From an uncultured Flavobacteriales bacterium (GTDB lineage: Bacteria > Bacteroidota > Bacteroidia > Flavobacteriales_G > Salibacteraceae): 64,000 bases of DNA. Both the position numbers and the translations under genes were made by a program. The stretch is from the NCBI GenBank assembly GCA_913057205.1, contig CAJXNO010000002.1:80369-144368 (forward strand), written 5' to 3'. The notes below the pieces were generated by a model. That model was not told where the DNA came from and searched no databases. It worked only from the letters and a program-made list of their open reading frames with translations. Below, piece by piece: positions 34,400 to 43,181 of this stretch (positions are counted from its first letter, which is position 1; every line of letters begins with the position of its first letter).

Positions 34400-35059
34400 A
34401 TGTATATGATTCAACGGATCCTCTTCGCCCTCTTGTTCATTGGAGCAAGTATGAGCTTTACCGCTTGCAACCCATGTATTGGCCCATTTGGAAAAGAAAA
34501 GATCGTCTGTGACAATGGCGGAACCTGCAATGAAGGCGAATGCGACTGCCTTAAAGGCTACTCGGGCGAAACCTGCAGTGAAGTAGACTTGTGTGAATTG
34601 AACGATGTAGTATGTGCCTACGGCGATTGCGTTGAAGGAGACTGCATCTGCATCGACGGTTACGAAGGTGAATTTTGCGAAATTGAAACCCGCGTTCCAT
34701 TGTTAGGTAAGTACCAAATCGGAGAAGGTTGCGTAGACGTCGATACCTTGGTAAGTACCTATGAGATGATCATCGAACGTGACAACCGAAGCGATGATCA
34801 GATTGTTATGACCAACGTGTTCAACTACAGCCAATGGGACTTGAGAGGATTCTTCTCTCCGGTGCAAGCACGCGTAAACGCGGGTACCACTTCCTTTAAT
34901 ATCTACAACCAAAGTCCGGATGATAACGCAAAAGTGATCAGCGGAACGGGTTCATTGGATCTATCGGATACTACCCAAATCACCATCACGATAGATTACA
35001 CGGTGGTGGATGGGAATAAGACCTACAGCTGCCAGTTAACCGGCGTAAAGACGGAATAG
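34400..35059 (+). CDS. EGF-like-domain lipoprotein
   Basis: 219 residues from ATG 34400 (MYMIQRILFALLFIGAS); the lipobox Cys is in SFTACNPC. Two EGF-like modules follow (CDNGGTCNEGECDCLKGYSG and CAYGDCVEGDCICIDGYEG), each with the six-Cys spacing and Gly-Tyr turn. The C-terminal ~120 residues are a beta-rich domain without known motifs. EGF modules are scarce in bacteria but do occur in Bacteroidota surface lipoproteins. The gene is followed closely by the lipid kinase gene, with a terminator across the junction. Confidence 0.82.
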   Translation: MYMIQRILFALLFIGASMSFTACNPCIGPFGKEKIVCDNGGTCNEGECDCLKGYSGETCSEVDLCELNDVVCAYGDCVEGDCICIDGYEGEFCEIETRVPLLGKYQIGEGCVDVDTLVSTYEMIIERDNRSDDQIVMTNVFNYSQWDLRGFFSPVQARVNAGTTSFNIYNQSPDDNAKVISGTGSLDLSDTTQITITIDYTVVDGNKTYSCQLTGVKTE

Positions 35060-35082
35060 TGTTGCACAAACCACATCAACAT

Positions 35083-35967
35083 ATGAAGGACCTCGAGGGA
35101 GGTCCTTTTTTGTTTATCGTTAACCCAAACAGCGGAACAGGTGGGTATGAACGTTTCCAAAAACATATCCACGCTCTTCAAGGAAGCTCTCCGTTTGAAG
35201 TAGTAACGAGTAAGAGTCCAGAGCATTCCATCGAGCTAGCTAGGTCAGCTCCTTCCAAGGGCTATAAAGCGGTTATTGCCGTTGGCGGCGATGGAAGTGT
35301 ACACGAGATCGGGGTGCAGTTGATCGGAACAGAAACGGCTTTGGGCATCATTCCAACTGGATCGGGCAATGGAATCAGCAGACACTTGGGCATCAGCAAT
35401 AAAGTGGAAGAAGCCGTTGATGAACTGTTTGCAGGCAAGGTTCGTAGCATAGACACCTTTGAAGTGAATTGCGCACCCAGCATTGGATTTTGCGGCAGTG
35501 GAATTGATGCACATGTGGCGAAAGCATTTGATGAAGCCAGTGAACGCGGGTTCAGCAACTACGTGAAGCTCAGTATCGACGCTTTCAGCCACTACCAACC
35601 TCAGTTTTACACCCTCCTTTTAGACGGGAAAGAAACGATTGTTCAGCAAGCCTATACGGTGGTCGTTGCCAATATCACCCAATTCGGTAACAACGCCTAC
35701 ATCAACCCAGAAGGTGTAGACGATGACGGGCTCCTGGATGTGATCGTTGTGAAAGACCTCCCTCCCACCGCCTTGATGCCGCTGGCATCCCGCTTATTCT
35801 TGAACAACATTCATAAAAGTAAATGGGTGAAGACCGCTAGAGCCAAACGGATTGAGTTGGTCACCAATCATCCAGTGGCCTATCAAATAGACGGTGAGCC
35901 CATGCCGCCCACCACGATGCTTACCTTTGAAGTGAAACCTGGATCACTGCATGTGATCACACCATAG
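35083..35967 (+). CDS. Diacylglycerol kinase-family lipid kinase
   Basis: 294 residues from ATG 35083. FIVNPNSGTGGYERF and AVGGDGSVHEIGVQLIGT are the nucleotide-binding motifs of the DAGK catalytic domain; LGIIPTGSGNGISRHL and GVDDDGLLDVIVV are also typical. Such kinases phosphorylate diacylglycerol or sphingoid lipids at the membrane. A terminator hairpin overlaps codons 2-9, so translation may really begin at TTG 35110 (LFIVNPNSG). The SUI1 gene follows after 4 bases. Confidence 0.9.
   Translation: MKDLEGGPFLFIVNPNSGTGGYERFQKHIHALQGSSPFEVVTSKSPEHSIELARSAPSKGYKAVIAVGGDGSVHEIGVQLIGTETALGIIPTGSGNGISRHLGISNKVEEAVDELFAGKVRSIDTFEVNCAPSIGFCGSGIDAHVAKAFDEASERGFSNYVKLSIDAFSHYQPQFYTLLLDGKETIVQQAYTVVVANITQFGNNAYINPEGVDDDGLLDVIVVKDLPPTALMPLASRLFLNNIHKSKWVKTARAKRIELVTNHPVAYQIDGEPMPPTTMLTFEVKPGSLHVITP
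35086..35111 (+). terminator. Intrinsic terminator inside start of lipid kinase gene
   Basis: A perfect 9-bp stem AAGGACCTC/GAGGTCCTT (35086-35094 with 35099-35107), four-base loop and six T's. It looks like the terminator of the EGF-lipoprotein gene, yet lies within the annotated kinase codons 2-9. Confidence 0.8.
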
Positions 35968-35971
35968 AGCT

Positions 35972-36313
35972 ATGTCAAACAAGAACAATAAAGGTGGCTT
36001 TGTCTATTCCACCAATCCTAATTTTCAAGGAGACGAGGATGCGGATGACGCGATGGAAACCCTTGCTCCAAACGAGCAGCAGTTGAAACTTCACCGCGAG
36101 ACCAAAGGTCGTGGAGGAAAAGCGGTGGTGATTGTCAGAGGATTCATAGGAGCAGATGAAGACCTTAATGCCCTAGGAAAAGCACTGAAAGCCCATTGCG
36201 GAACCGGAGGCAGCGCAAAGGACGGTGAGGTCATCATCCAAGGCGATCAACGCGACAAAGTGGAGGCCTTCCTCAAACAGAAAGGCTACGGCACCAAACG
36301 TGTCGGCGGATAG
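35972..36313 (+). CDS. SUI1/eIF1-family translation factor (YciH-like)
   Basis: 113 residues. The C-terminal ~70 residues (LHRETKGRGGKAVVIVRGF, LGKALKAHCGTGGSAKDGEV, IIQGDQRDKVEAFLKQKGY) match the SUI1 domain, related to eukaryotic eIF1. The N-terminal 40 residues are acidic and probably flexible. In bacteria the role is poorly defined; it may influence start-codon selection or the stress response. It is coupled to the lipid kinase gene. Confidence 0.92.
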   Translation: MSNKNNKGGFVYSTNPNFQGDEDADDAMETLAPNEQQLKLHRETKGRGGKAVVIVRGFIGADEDLNALGKALKAHCGTGGSAKDGEVIIQGDQRDKVEAFLKQKGYGTKRVGG

Positions 36314-36321
36314 CGTTCAAC

Positions 36322-38805
36322 CTACTTCAAGGTTCCTACAACATAGAACTCAGAACGGCGGTTTTCTTGGTGCTTGGCTTTTGGACAAGGAACCCCATCC
36401 CCACAATCGTTCACAAGTTCTTCCTCCCCAAAACCTACAGCAGCCGCTATGCGGTCCTTTGAAATACCCTTGTATACAAGGTAATCAACGGTAGACTTGG
36501 CCCGTTGGGCAGAAAACAGCTGATTGTAAGTACTGCTACCCCAAGAATCGCAATGGCTTACCACCTTGATCACGGCATCAGGGTTTTCCTTCAGCAAGGC
36601 AACGTTCTTCTCCATCACTGCGCGGGCATCAGAGCGGATATAGGTCTTATCGAAGTCGAAATAGATCGTCTCCAATGCCAGTTCAGGAGGTGAACGGGAA
36701 TCACTACGGTTCGGATCCACGTTGTCTAACATGGCTTCATCGCGCTGCATGTTCATCTTCGCTTTCTTGGCTTCTGAAGTTTTCTCGGAAGATGCTTCTG
36801 ATGACTCATTGGCGGCTAGTACTGTTTCCGTCTCATCTGCGGTTTCATCATTAACCGCAGCAACCAAGGGTTCTTCTTGGGCACCAACGGCCACTTTCAC
36901 CTTACCCTTGTAAGGCTTGCCGTTGGAAACCACTTCATACGTGAAGACTTCCTCCCCTGTGAAGGATCTGTTCGGTGCATAGACGATGATGCCCTTTTCT
37001 CCATCATAGATGCGTGCAGCACCATTGGCTGGAGAAGTGATCGATGTAAGGCGCACTTCATCCTCTTTGTCAAAGCCATCGTTCAACAAAACATTGATCG
37101 ATACCAAGCGACCAGCTGAAGTGATCGCGTAGTCCATGACCGTCTTCACATCTGGATCATTTTCCGTCATCTCCTTCAAGTAGGGATTCACCAATACGCG
37201 CACCCCAACGAAGGCTTCAGCCGTTTCACCGTTGCCCGATTGAACCTCGTAAGAAAACACATCATTCCCAACAAAGTCCTTCGCCGGATAATAGAGAACC
37301 GTACCTTTCACTGCTTGACCTATGGTAACACTTCCATAGCGCGGCTGACCGATCGCTTCTAATACTATTTGCTGTTCTTTAACCAATGGATCGTTGTCGG
37401 TGAGGTTCATCTGCAAGGGTACTCCCTGATAGGTAGATCCGACGTCATTGGCCACGATCAAGTCGCCTTTTGGTTTAGGTAAGAGGTCGAGTAATTCTTG
37501 TACCGTGAGCAGCTGATTCTCTGCAGGCACTCCCAGGTCAATGACCGAACCTTCATTGAAAGCTTCTGGCTCTACTACGTAAATGGTTTTGTCTTTGCAG
37601 CCCACTTGGTAACCGAGTCTACTCTCATCGATCACGCCCATCATCGCTCGGAGTTGGTAGGTGCCCGCTTCTTCCATGAGCAAGGTGAGGTTTCGTCCCT
37701 TGCCTACTAAACGATCATTCAAGTACCAGTCATAGAAATCGGGAGACTGGCCGAGCAAGGTTGATCCACCGGTGTTCGCAAGCAAATATGCGCCTACCCG
37801 CAGGCTATCCTCTGTTATGATCTTTAATGACGTGTTCTTATCGGGCTGTGCATCACAGTTTACCAATGACTCTTCGTAGAAGGCAACCTTGTACAAATCC
37901 ATCCCACCGAAACCACCTAAACGATCAGAAGAGAAATAGGCATTATCCCCTTCAGGGAGTAATTTGAAGTAAATGTCTTGGCCGGATGAGTTAATTGGCT
38001 CACGCAGCTGAATGAGTTCCAATGAGTCATTCAACAAGTTCACGTAGTAAATGTCATAGCCACCTAGACCTTCTGGACGATTACTGCTGAAGAAGAGCAT
38101 ACTGCCATCTGCACTGATCTCCGGACTATCCTCATTGTAGAGCGAATTTACGGGTAACGGAAGCGCTTCGGGCTTTTGCCATTCACCATCCTCATCTTTC
38201 ATACTGTGGTAAAGGTCAAGATGGAAGCGTCCCGTTTCTTTATCGAGCACCTCAGACGTGAAGTACATGTGCGCTCCATCTGCAGTGAGTGAAGCGTGCC
38301 GATGATAGTACTTGAAGTTGATGTTCTTTGGGTAACGCTGAGGCTCCGTGTAGCCATTTTCGGTTTTTTCACTGAACCATAGATCGTTGTCTTTGAACAT
38401 GATGATGGTCTGAGCATCTTTGGAAATGTAAACCGGCGCCTCATGATTGCTGGTATTCACCTGATTGGCGAAGGAGCCCAGCGGATTATCCTTGCTAGCC
38501 ATACCCGCATAATTGCCGCCTTCTTGCTGAGCCAGGCTGATGTCTTCAAAGTACTGACGATCCTCAGAGTAGATGTTCTCCGCTGTGGTGGTATCGTTTC
38601 GAGAAGTGTAGAGTAAGTACTGTCCGTCTGGACTGAGCACCGGGTTGTACTCACTGTACTCGGTGTTGACTCGGTCACCTAGGTTGAAAACGAAATATGG
38701 TTCGAGTCGAAGGACTTCTTCTACCCGCTCTACTGCAAGCTCTTAGACCAATGAAAGCAAGGGAAAAGTGCCTGCAAGGAGGAGGTATAGGCTACGCTTA
38801 AGCAT
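36322..38805 (-). pseudogene. PD40/OmpA-family outer membrane protein interrupted by TAA after the signal peptide
   Basis: From ATG 38805 the frame reads MLKRSLYLLLAGTFPLLSLV, then TAA (38743-38745), then continues in the same frame as ELAVERVEEVLRLEP to a ~807-residue body. That body has WD40/TolB-like PD40 repeats (NPVLSPDGQYLLYTS, SPEISADGSMLFFSSNRP, DNAYFSSDRLGGFGG), two cadherin-like beta modules, and a C-terminal OmpA peptidoglycan-binding domain (IYFDFDKTYIRSDA, SAQRAKSTVDYL, NRRSEFYVV). The only start after the stop is GTG 38640, giving a product without an export signal. CAA-to-TAA would explain it. It could be a real null allele or a base error. Confidence 0.82.
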
Positions 38806-38849
38806 CACAAAGTTTTGCTAAAAATACGTCCATGTTTGGCTTAGGATTC

Positions 38850-40511
38850 CTACATTCTTCTAACTAATGCATGGAGCATTGTGGACAACAGGAGCACTGC
38901 AACGCATCCGATCGCGTTGAACATCAGGTAGCCGATCTCTTCGCTGAAGAAAGCAAAAAGGCTCAGAACCATGACCTCGGATACAATGGCAGCGACAAAT
39001 ACATGCGTACCTGAAAAACGCTTGAGGAAAACTGCACATAGAAAAACACCAAGGATGGTACCATAGAACAAGGAGCCCAACAGGTTCACCAACTCAATCA
39101 AGTTATCAAACAACCGAGCAGCCAATGCAACGCTGATGGCGATGATGCCCCAGGCTACGGTGATCCATTGGCTGATGCGTACCTCCAGCGATTCTGTACG
39201 TTGGATACCTGGTTTCAACCGCTTGAAAAAGTCATTCATTGTTGTTGTAGACAAGGCATTCAATTCGCTTGCTGTGGATGACATGCCGGCGCTGAGGATG
39301 ACCGCTAAGAGCAAGCCGATGGCTCCATGAGGAAGGTAGTTCAGCACAAAGCTGATGAAAACGTAATCCGAATCCTTGGTCTCCACATCCGGCGCAACTT
39401 CAGCGGCGCGTTCCTGAAACGCCATTCGCGTTTGATCCAACTGTGCTTTTACCTCAAGCAGTGCAGGGTCATCAACTCGCCTTCCCTCCTCGATCAGGCG
39501 TACCTTCTCTTCAGTTTGGTAGCGATAGGTATCTACCAATGCTGCAGCTTCTCCTTTCCCATCCGCAGCAAGCACTTGCTCGATCACTTGTCCGTTGAAA
39601 TTGATGGGCGTCGGATTCATCTGATAGAATACGAAGAGCATGACCCCTGTAAACAAGATGAAGAACTGCATCGGTATCTTGAGGATGGCATTGAACATCA
39701 GCCCCATCCTACTCTCTTTCACACTGCTCGCAGTGAGGTAACGCTGTACTTGACTCTGATCGGTACCGAAATAGCTCAAGGCGAGGAATAATCCACCCGT
39801 CAATCCACTCCATATCGTATAACGCGAACTTAGATCGAAGTTGAAGTCAATGATCTGCATCTTCTCTTGGCTACCCGCATACTGCAACGCCTCCATGAAT
39901 GTGAGGTCTTTGGTGATGTATTGCACCAAGGTGTAAAAAGCAAACACCATCCCGGCAAGGATGACCGCCATCTGCCATCTCTGGGTCACGCTTACGGCTT
40001 TAGTACCTCCGCTCACGGTGTAGATGATGACCAACACCCCGATGATGATGTTCAAGGTATTGAGGTCCCAGCCTAATACGCTGCTTAAAACAATGGCCGG
40101 TGCATAGATGGTGATTCCGGCAGCTAAGCCTCGTTGTAACAAGAATAGAAAAGCCGTGAAAAGGCGGGTCTTTAGATCGAAGCGGTTCTCCAAGAACTCG
40201 TACGCCGTGTAGACATTCAATTTGTAGAACAAGGGAACCGCAATGGCGGAAATCAGGATCAGCGCCAGGGGCAACCCTAAGTAAAACTGCAAGAAACCCA
40301 TCCCGCTTTCATAAGCTTGACCGGGTGTTGACAAGAAGGTAATGGCAGAGGCTTGGGTGGCCATTACCGACAAGCCAACCGTTCCCCAGCCTGCTTCTCT
40401 TCCACCGCGTAAATAGCTGTTTAAGTCACGTTGTCTGCGGGTACGCCATGTTCCATAGGCTACGATGAAGCCTAAGGTAAAGATCAGTACGGTCCAGTCA
40501 ATTCCATTCAT
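38850..40511 (-). CDS. Sodium:solute symporter (SSS family)
   Basis: 553 residues with ~14 hydrophobic segments. SVMATQASAITFLSTPGQAYESG and GGTKAVSVTQRWQ are typical of SSS transporters, and AVILSAGMSSTASELNALSTTT contains the Na+-binding helix Ser/Thr. The substrate may be a sugar, amino sugar or sialic acid-like compound. It begins within the stop codon of a 46-codon membrane-protein gene that itself overlaps a PIG-L deacetylase gene, so import and deacetylation may be linked. Confidence 0.92.
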   Translation of the reverse strand: MNGIDWTVLIFTLGFIVAYGTWRTRRQRDLNSYLRGGREAGWGTVGLSVMATQASAITFLSTPGQAYESGMGFLQFYLGLPLALILISAIAVPLFYKLNVYTAYEFLENRFDLKTRLFTAFLFLLQRGLAAGITIYAPAIVLSSVLGWDLNTLNIIIGVLVIIYTVSGGTKAVSVTQRWQMAVILAGMVFAFYTLVQYITKDLTFMEALQYAGSQEKMQIIDFNFDLSSRYTIWSGLTGGLFLALSYFGTDQSQVQRYLTASSVKESRMGLMFNAILKIPMQFFILFTGVMLFVFYQMNPTPINFNGQVIEQVLAADGKGEAAALVDTYRYQTEEKVRLIEEGRRVDDPALLEVKAQLDQTRMAFQERAAEVAPDVETKDSDYVFISFVLNYLPHGAIGLLLAVILSAGMSSTASELNALSTTTMNDFFKRLKPGIQRTESLEVRISQWITVAWGIIAISVALAARLFDNLIELVNLLGSLFYGTILGVFLCAVFLKRFSGTHVFVAAIVSEVMVLSLFAFFSEEIGYLMFNAIGCVAVLLLSTMLHALVRRM

Positions 40512-40648
40512 GCTACGGCCTCACTTATCCATGCGTAGAGCAAGATCTGAAATACCAAGAATGCGATCACACTCAAGTAAAGGCGTGGCCAGTTCTCCTT
40601 GGGAGAATCTTGTGCTGTATCGCTATGCTTACTGTTCGGATTGCTCAT
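40508..40648 (-). CDS. 46-aa single-helix membrane protein in symporter operon
   Basis: ATG 40648 to TGA 40508. A polar N-terminus (MSNPNSKHSDTAQDSPKENW) leads to one membrane helix (LYLSVIAFLVFQILLYAWI) and a short tail. Its start lies 20 bases inside the end of the PIG-L gene, and its stop overlaps the symporter ATG (ATGA), so all three genes are translationally coupled. It may be an accessory subunit of the transporter, by analogy with small partners of some SSS proteins. Confidence 0.78.
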   Translation of the reverse strand: MSNPNSKHSDTAQDSPKENWPRLYLSVIAFLVFQILLYAWISEAVA

Positions 40649-43106
40649 ACTCCATGATGTTTACCCACAATCGATACGCGCCTGGTACACCAGCAGGAAG
40701 TTGTCTGAAGAATGAAATGCCAGTATAAACGAAGCTTCCTTTGCCAAACTTAGCAAAGAGCAAGCCTCCATTCACCGGATCTTCTCCTTTGTCTGACCAC
40801 GCTATCAATGGTTTATACTCCTTTTCCCACTCTCCTGCGAAGTACAGTCCGCGTTCTTGCACCCATCCCGTCCAATCTTCCGCGCCAATCTGATTGGGCG
40901 TATTGAAGATGGGGTGCTTGGGAAGCAAGACCTCCACATCAGAGGTTTCATCCGTTACCCGGTCGCGGGAAAGCGACATCGGATATGGTCCGATCTGGAC
41001 TACATTGAGATCATAGGTAGTGTTATACTGCACCACCAAATGTCCGCCTTGCATCATGTAGGCGCGCAACACATCTATGTTGGCCGCAAGCGACTCGTTT
41101 CTATTAAAGGCTCTGATGCCGGTTACAATGACATCATAGGTCTTCAAATCATCCAAGGTCAACCCCGTTAGGTCTTGTCGAATAACCTCGTAGCCCAGAA
41201 GCTCCAGTGCTTCATCTACCTCATCTCCACTGCCTTCAATATATAGGATCCGCTTACCGGGCGTCAACTGCAGATCGAGCGGCATCAGGCTTACATCGGC
41301 AGAGCGATGCAGTGCTATGTAAGGAAGGTGTTCATAGTCAATGGCACGGTATTGCTGGGCATGCATTGCGCCGTCATGCTGAACGCTGATTTGCAGGTTC
41401 CCTGGTTGGGCTCCGGCAATCGCCTCTACGGCTACCTCGATGGTGCGGACTTGTCTTTTCTTCAAGGAGAAGGAGGCTTCGTGGTGTGCCGCCTTCCATT
41501 GTGGAGAAGGCGCATCGACCTTCAAGCCGATGTTCTCCAGGTCTTGGTGGGCGATGACATCCACTGTGATGGTTTGACCGGCACCTTCTCTGAGCACCAG
41601 CGCATTCACAGACGGATTGATGGAAATTGGGTTCACAAATACAAGCGGATCAGAAACCTCTCCGATAGAACGGTCATTCCAACGCCTATGCACCGGCGTG
41701 CTTGCATTGACAAACTGCCCGTCAACTTTAAGCAAGTAGGGTATTTCCAATGCTTCCTTAGCGGGAACACCGATTAAGTCTTTCCGAGGAAGTCGGTAAA
41801 GCCAGCCATCGTGATCGAGGTCTAACCAAAAGGGATTGCTCGTAGTGAGCGGTGCTGTAAGGATAGCTTCAAAGGTGACCTGATCACCCGCTTTCACGCT
41901 GAACGATGTATCGATGACATCGTGCTTGAAATCGATCTCCTGATCGAAGCTACCTGAATTATAGACCTCTACCGTTACGGGGTAAGGGGATCCTACCACT
42001 ACCGGATCCTTGTCTGCATAGACCTCTACCCGCATGCCGCTGAGGTCGCGTTTAATGGCGTTCACCTTTGCATAGACATCTTGCATGTCTTGCGGTGTGG
42101 CCCACATGTTGCGCTGGGCCAGTTTAGGAAGCAAGGTTTGTTTGAAGTGCTCCAAGTTCGCTTCACGATCGGTGAATTCAAAGGCATCCAGCCAGCGTTG
42201 AATAGCCGCTGCGTGTTCTGGCGACTGCTCCCAAGTACCTGCAAGGGAGTCTAAAAAGTAAGGACTCCACTCCCCTTTCACGAACTGCAAATACTCTTCC
42301 TGTACACCTCGGCTCCTCGGGGTACCAAAGGCTTGACACCGGTGTTTACTGCGGGCGATCGAGGCGATCTCATTCATCCCCATTCCAAGCAGGTCGTTGT
42401 ATACACCAATGTTTACCCGGTGCATCTGCTTTTCTGCCAGCTCCGCTTCAGAAAGCTCGATCAAGGATTTATCCCACCAGCTGGACGTATTGTGATAGAG
42501 TACGGTGGTTTTCCATGTGCTCAGTTCCTTCAGCTGCTCCGGATACGCACTTTCATCCGCTGCGAGATCAAAGGCTTCCTCTGCGAGGATGGATGAAGCT
42601 TCATGGTGTCCGTGTCCGGCCCTACGTGTAGGAGGAAAACGCGTGATGATCACATGAGGTCGGTATTTACGGATCACGTAAACCACGTCGTGAAGCACCT
42701 CATCCTTTCCCCACAGCTCAAAGCTTTCTTCGGCACTTTTTGAATATCCAAAATCAATGGCGCGTGTAAAGAACTGCTCTCCACCATCGACCTTGCGTGC
42801 CTCTAATAACTCATAAGTTCGAATTACTCCGAGGGCATCGCCCTTCTCATCACCGATGAGGTTTTGTCCGCCTTGTCCGCGTGTCAGCGACAAATACGCC
42901 GTTTCAACGTGTTCTGAATTCTCCAGCCAGCTGATCAATCGGGTATTCTCATCGTCTGGGTGGGCCGCCAAGTAGAGTACCCGCAATCCGCGCTGAAGGG
43001 ATTGAATATCTCGGTAGATTTCCACCGTGCTCTTCAACTCATAAGGCTGCGACCAAGCAAGCTGGACGAAGGATAACAACAAAAGGAAAAGGCTTCCGTT
43101 TCTCAT
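40629..43106 (-). CDS. PIG-L family deacetylase with C-terminal GATase1-like domain
   Basis: About 825 residues from ATG 43106; a signal peptide ends near LAWSQ. The metal-binding motif AHPDDE is at 48-53, with GQNLIGDEKG and GHGHHEA completing the LmbE/PIG-L site (residues ~40-260), which removes acetyl groups from N-acetyl sugars. A long beta-rich middle is followed by a glutamine-amidotransferase-like C-terminal region (RILYIEGSGDEVDEALELLG, MQGGHLVVQYNTT). Exported versions next to Na+ symporters suggest deacetylation of an amino sugar that is then imported. The substrate is unproven. Confidence 0.9.
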   Translation of the reverse strand: MRNGSLFLLLLSFVQLAWSQPYELKSTVEIYRDIQSLQRGLRVLYLAAHPDDENTRLISWLENSEHVETAYLSLTRGQGGQNLIGDEKGDALGVIRTYELLEARKVDGGEQFFTRAIDFGYSKSAEESFELWGKDEVLHDVVYVIRKYRPHVIITRFPPTRRAGHGHHEASSILAEEAFDLAADESAYPEQLKELSTWKTTVLYHNTSSWWDKSLIELSEAELAEKQMHRVNIGVYNDLLGMGMNEIASIARSKHRCQAFGTPRSRGVQEEYLQFVKGEWSPYFLDSLAGTWEQSPEHAAAIQRWLDAFEFTDREANLEHFKQTLLPKLAQRNMWATPQDMQDVYAKVNAIKRDLSGMRVEVYADKDPVVVGSPYPVTVEVYNSGSFDQEIDFKHDVIDTSFSVKAGDQVTFEAILTAPLTTSNPFWLDLDHDGWLYRLPRKDLIGVPAKEALEIPYLLKVDGQFVNASTPVHRRWNDRSIGEVSDPLVFVNPISINPSVNALVLREGAGQTITVDVIAHQDLENIGLKVDAPSPQWKAAHHEASFSLKKRQVRTIEVAVEAIAGAQPGNLQISVQHDGAMHAQQYRAIDYEHLPYIALHRSADVSLMPLDLQLTPGKRILYIEGSGDEVDEALELLGYEVIRQDLTGLTLDDLKTYDVIVTGIRAFNRNESLAANIDVLRAYMMQGGHLVVQYNTTYDLNVVQIGPYPMSLSRDRVTDETSDVEVLLPKHPIFNTPNQIGAEDWTGWVQERGLYFAGEWEKEYKPLIAWSDKGEDPVNGGLLFAKFGKGSFVYTGISFFRQLPAGVPGAYRLWVNIMEYEQSEQ

Positions 43107-43181
43107 TGGGTTCGGATTATGTTTCATTTTCGCACCTCAAAAGAAAGCATTTCAAAAGGCTTTGTCAGATTGAATTTGTGC

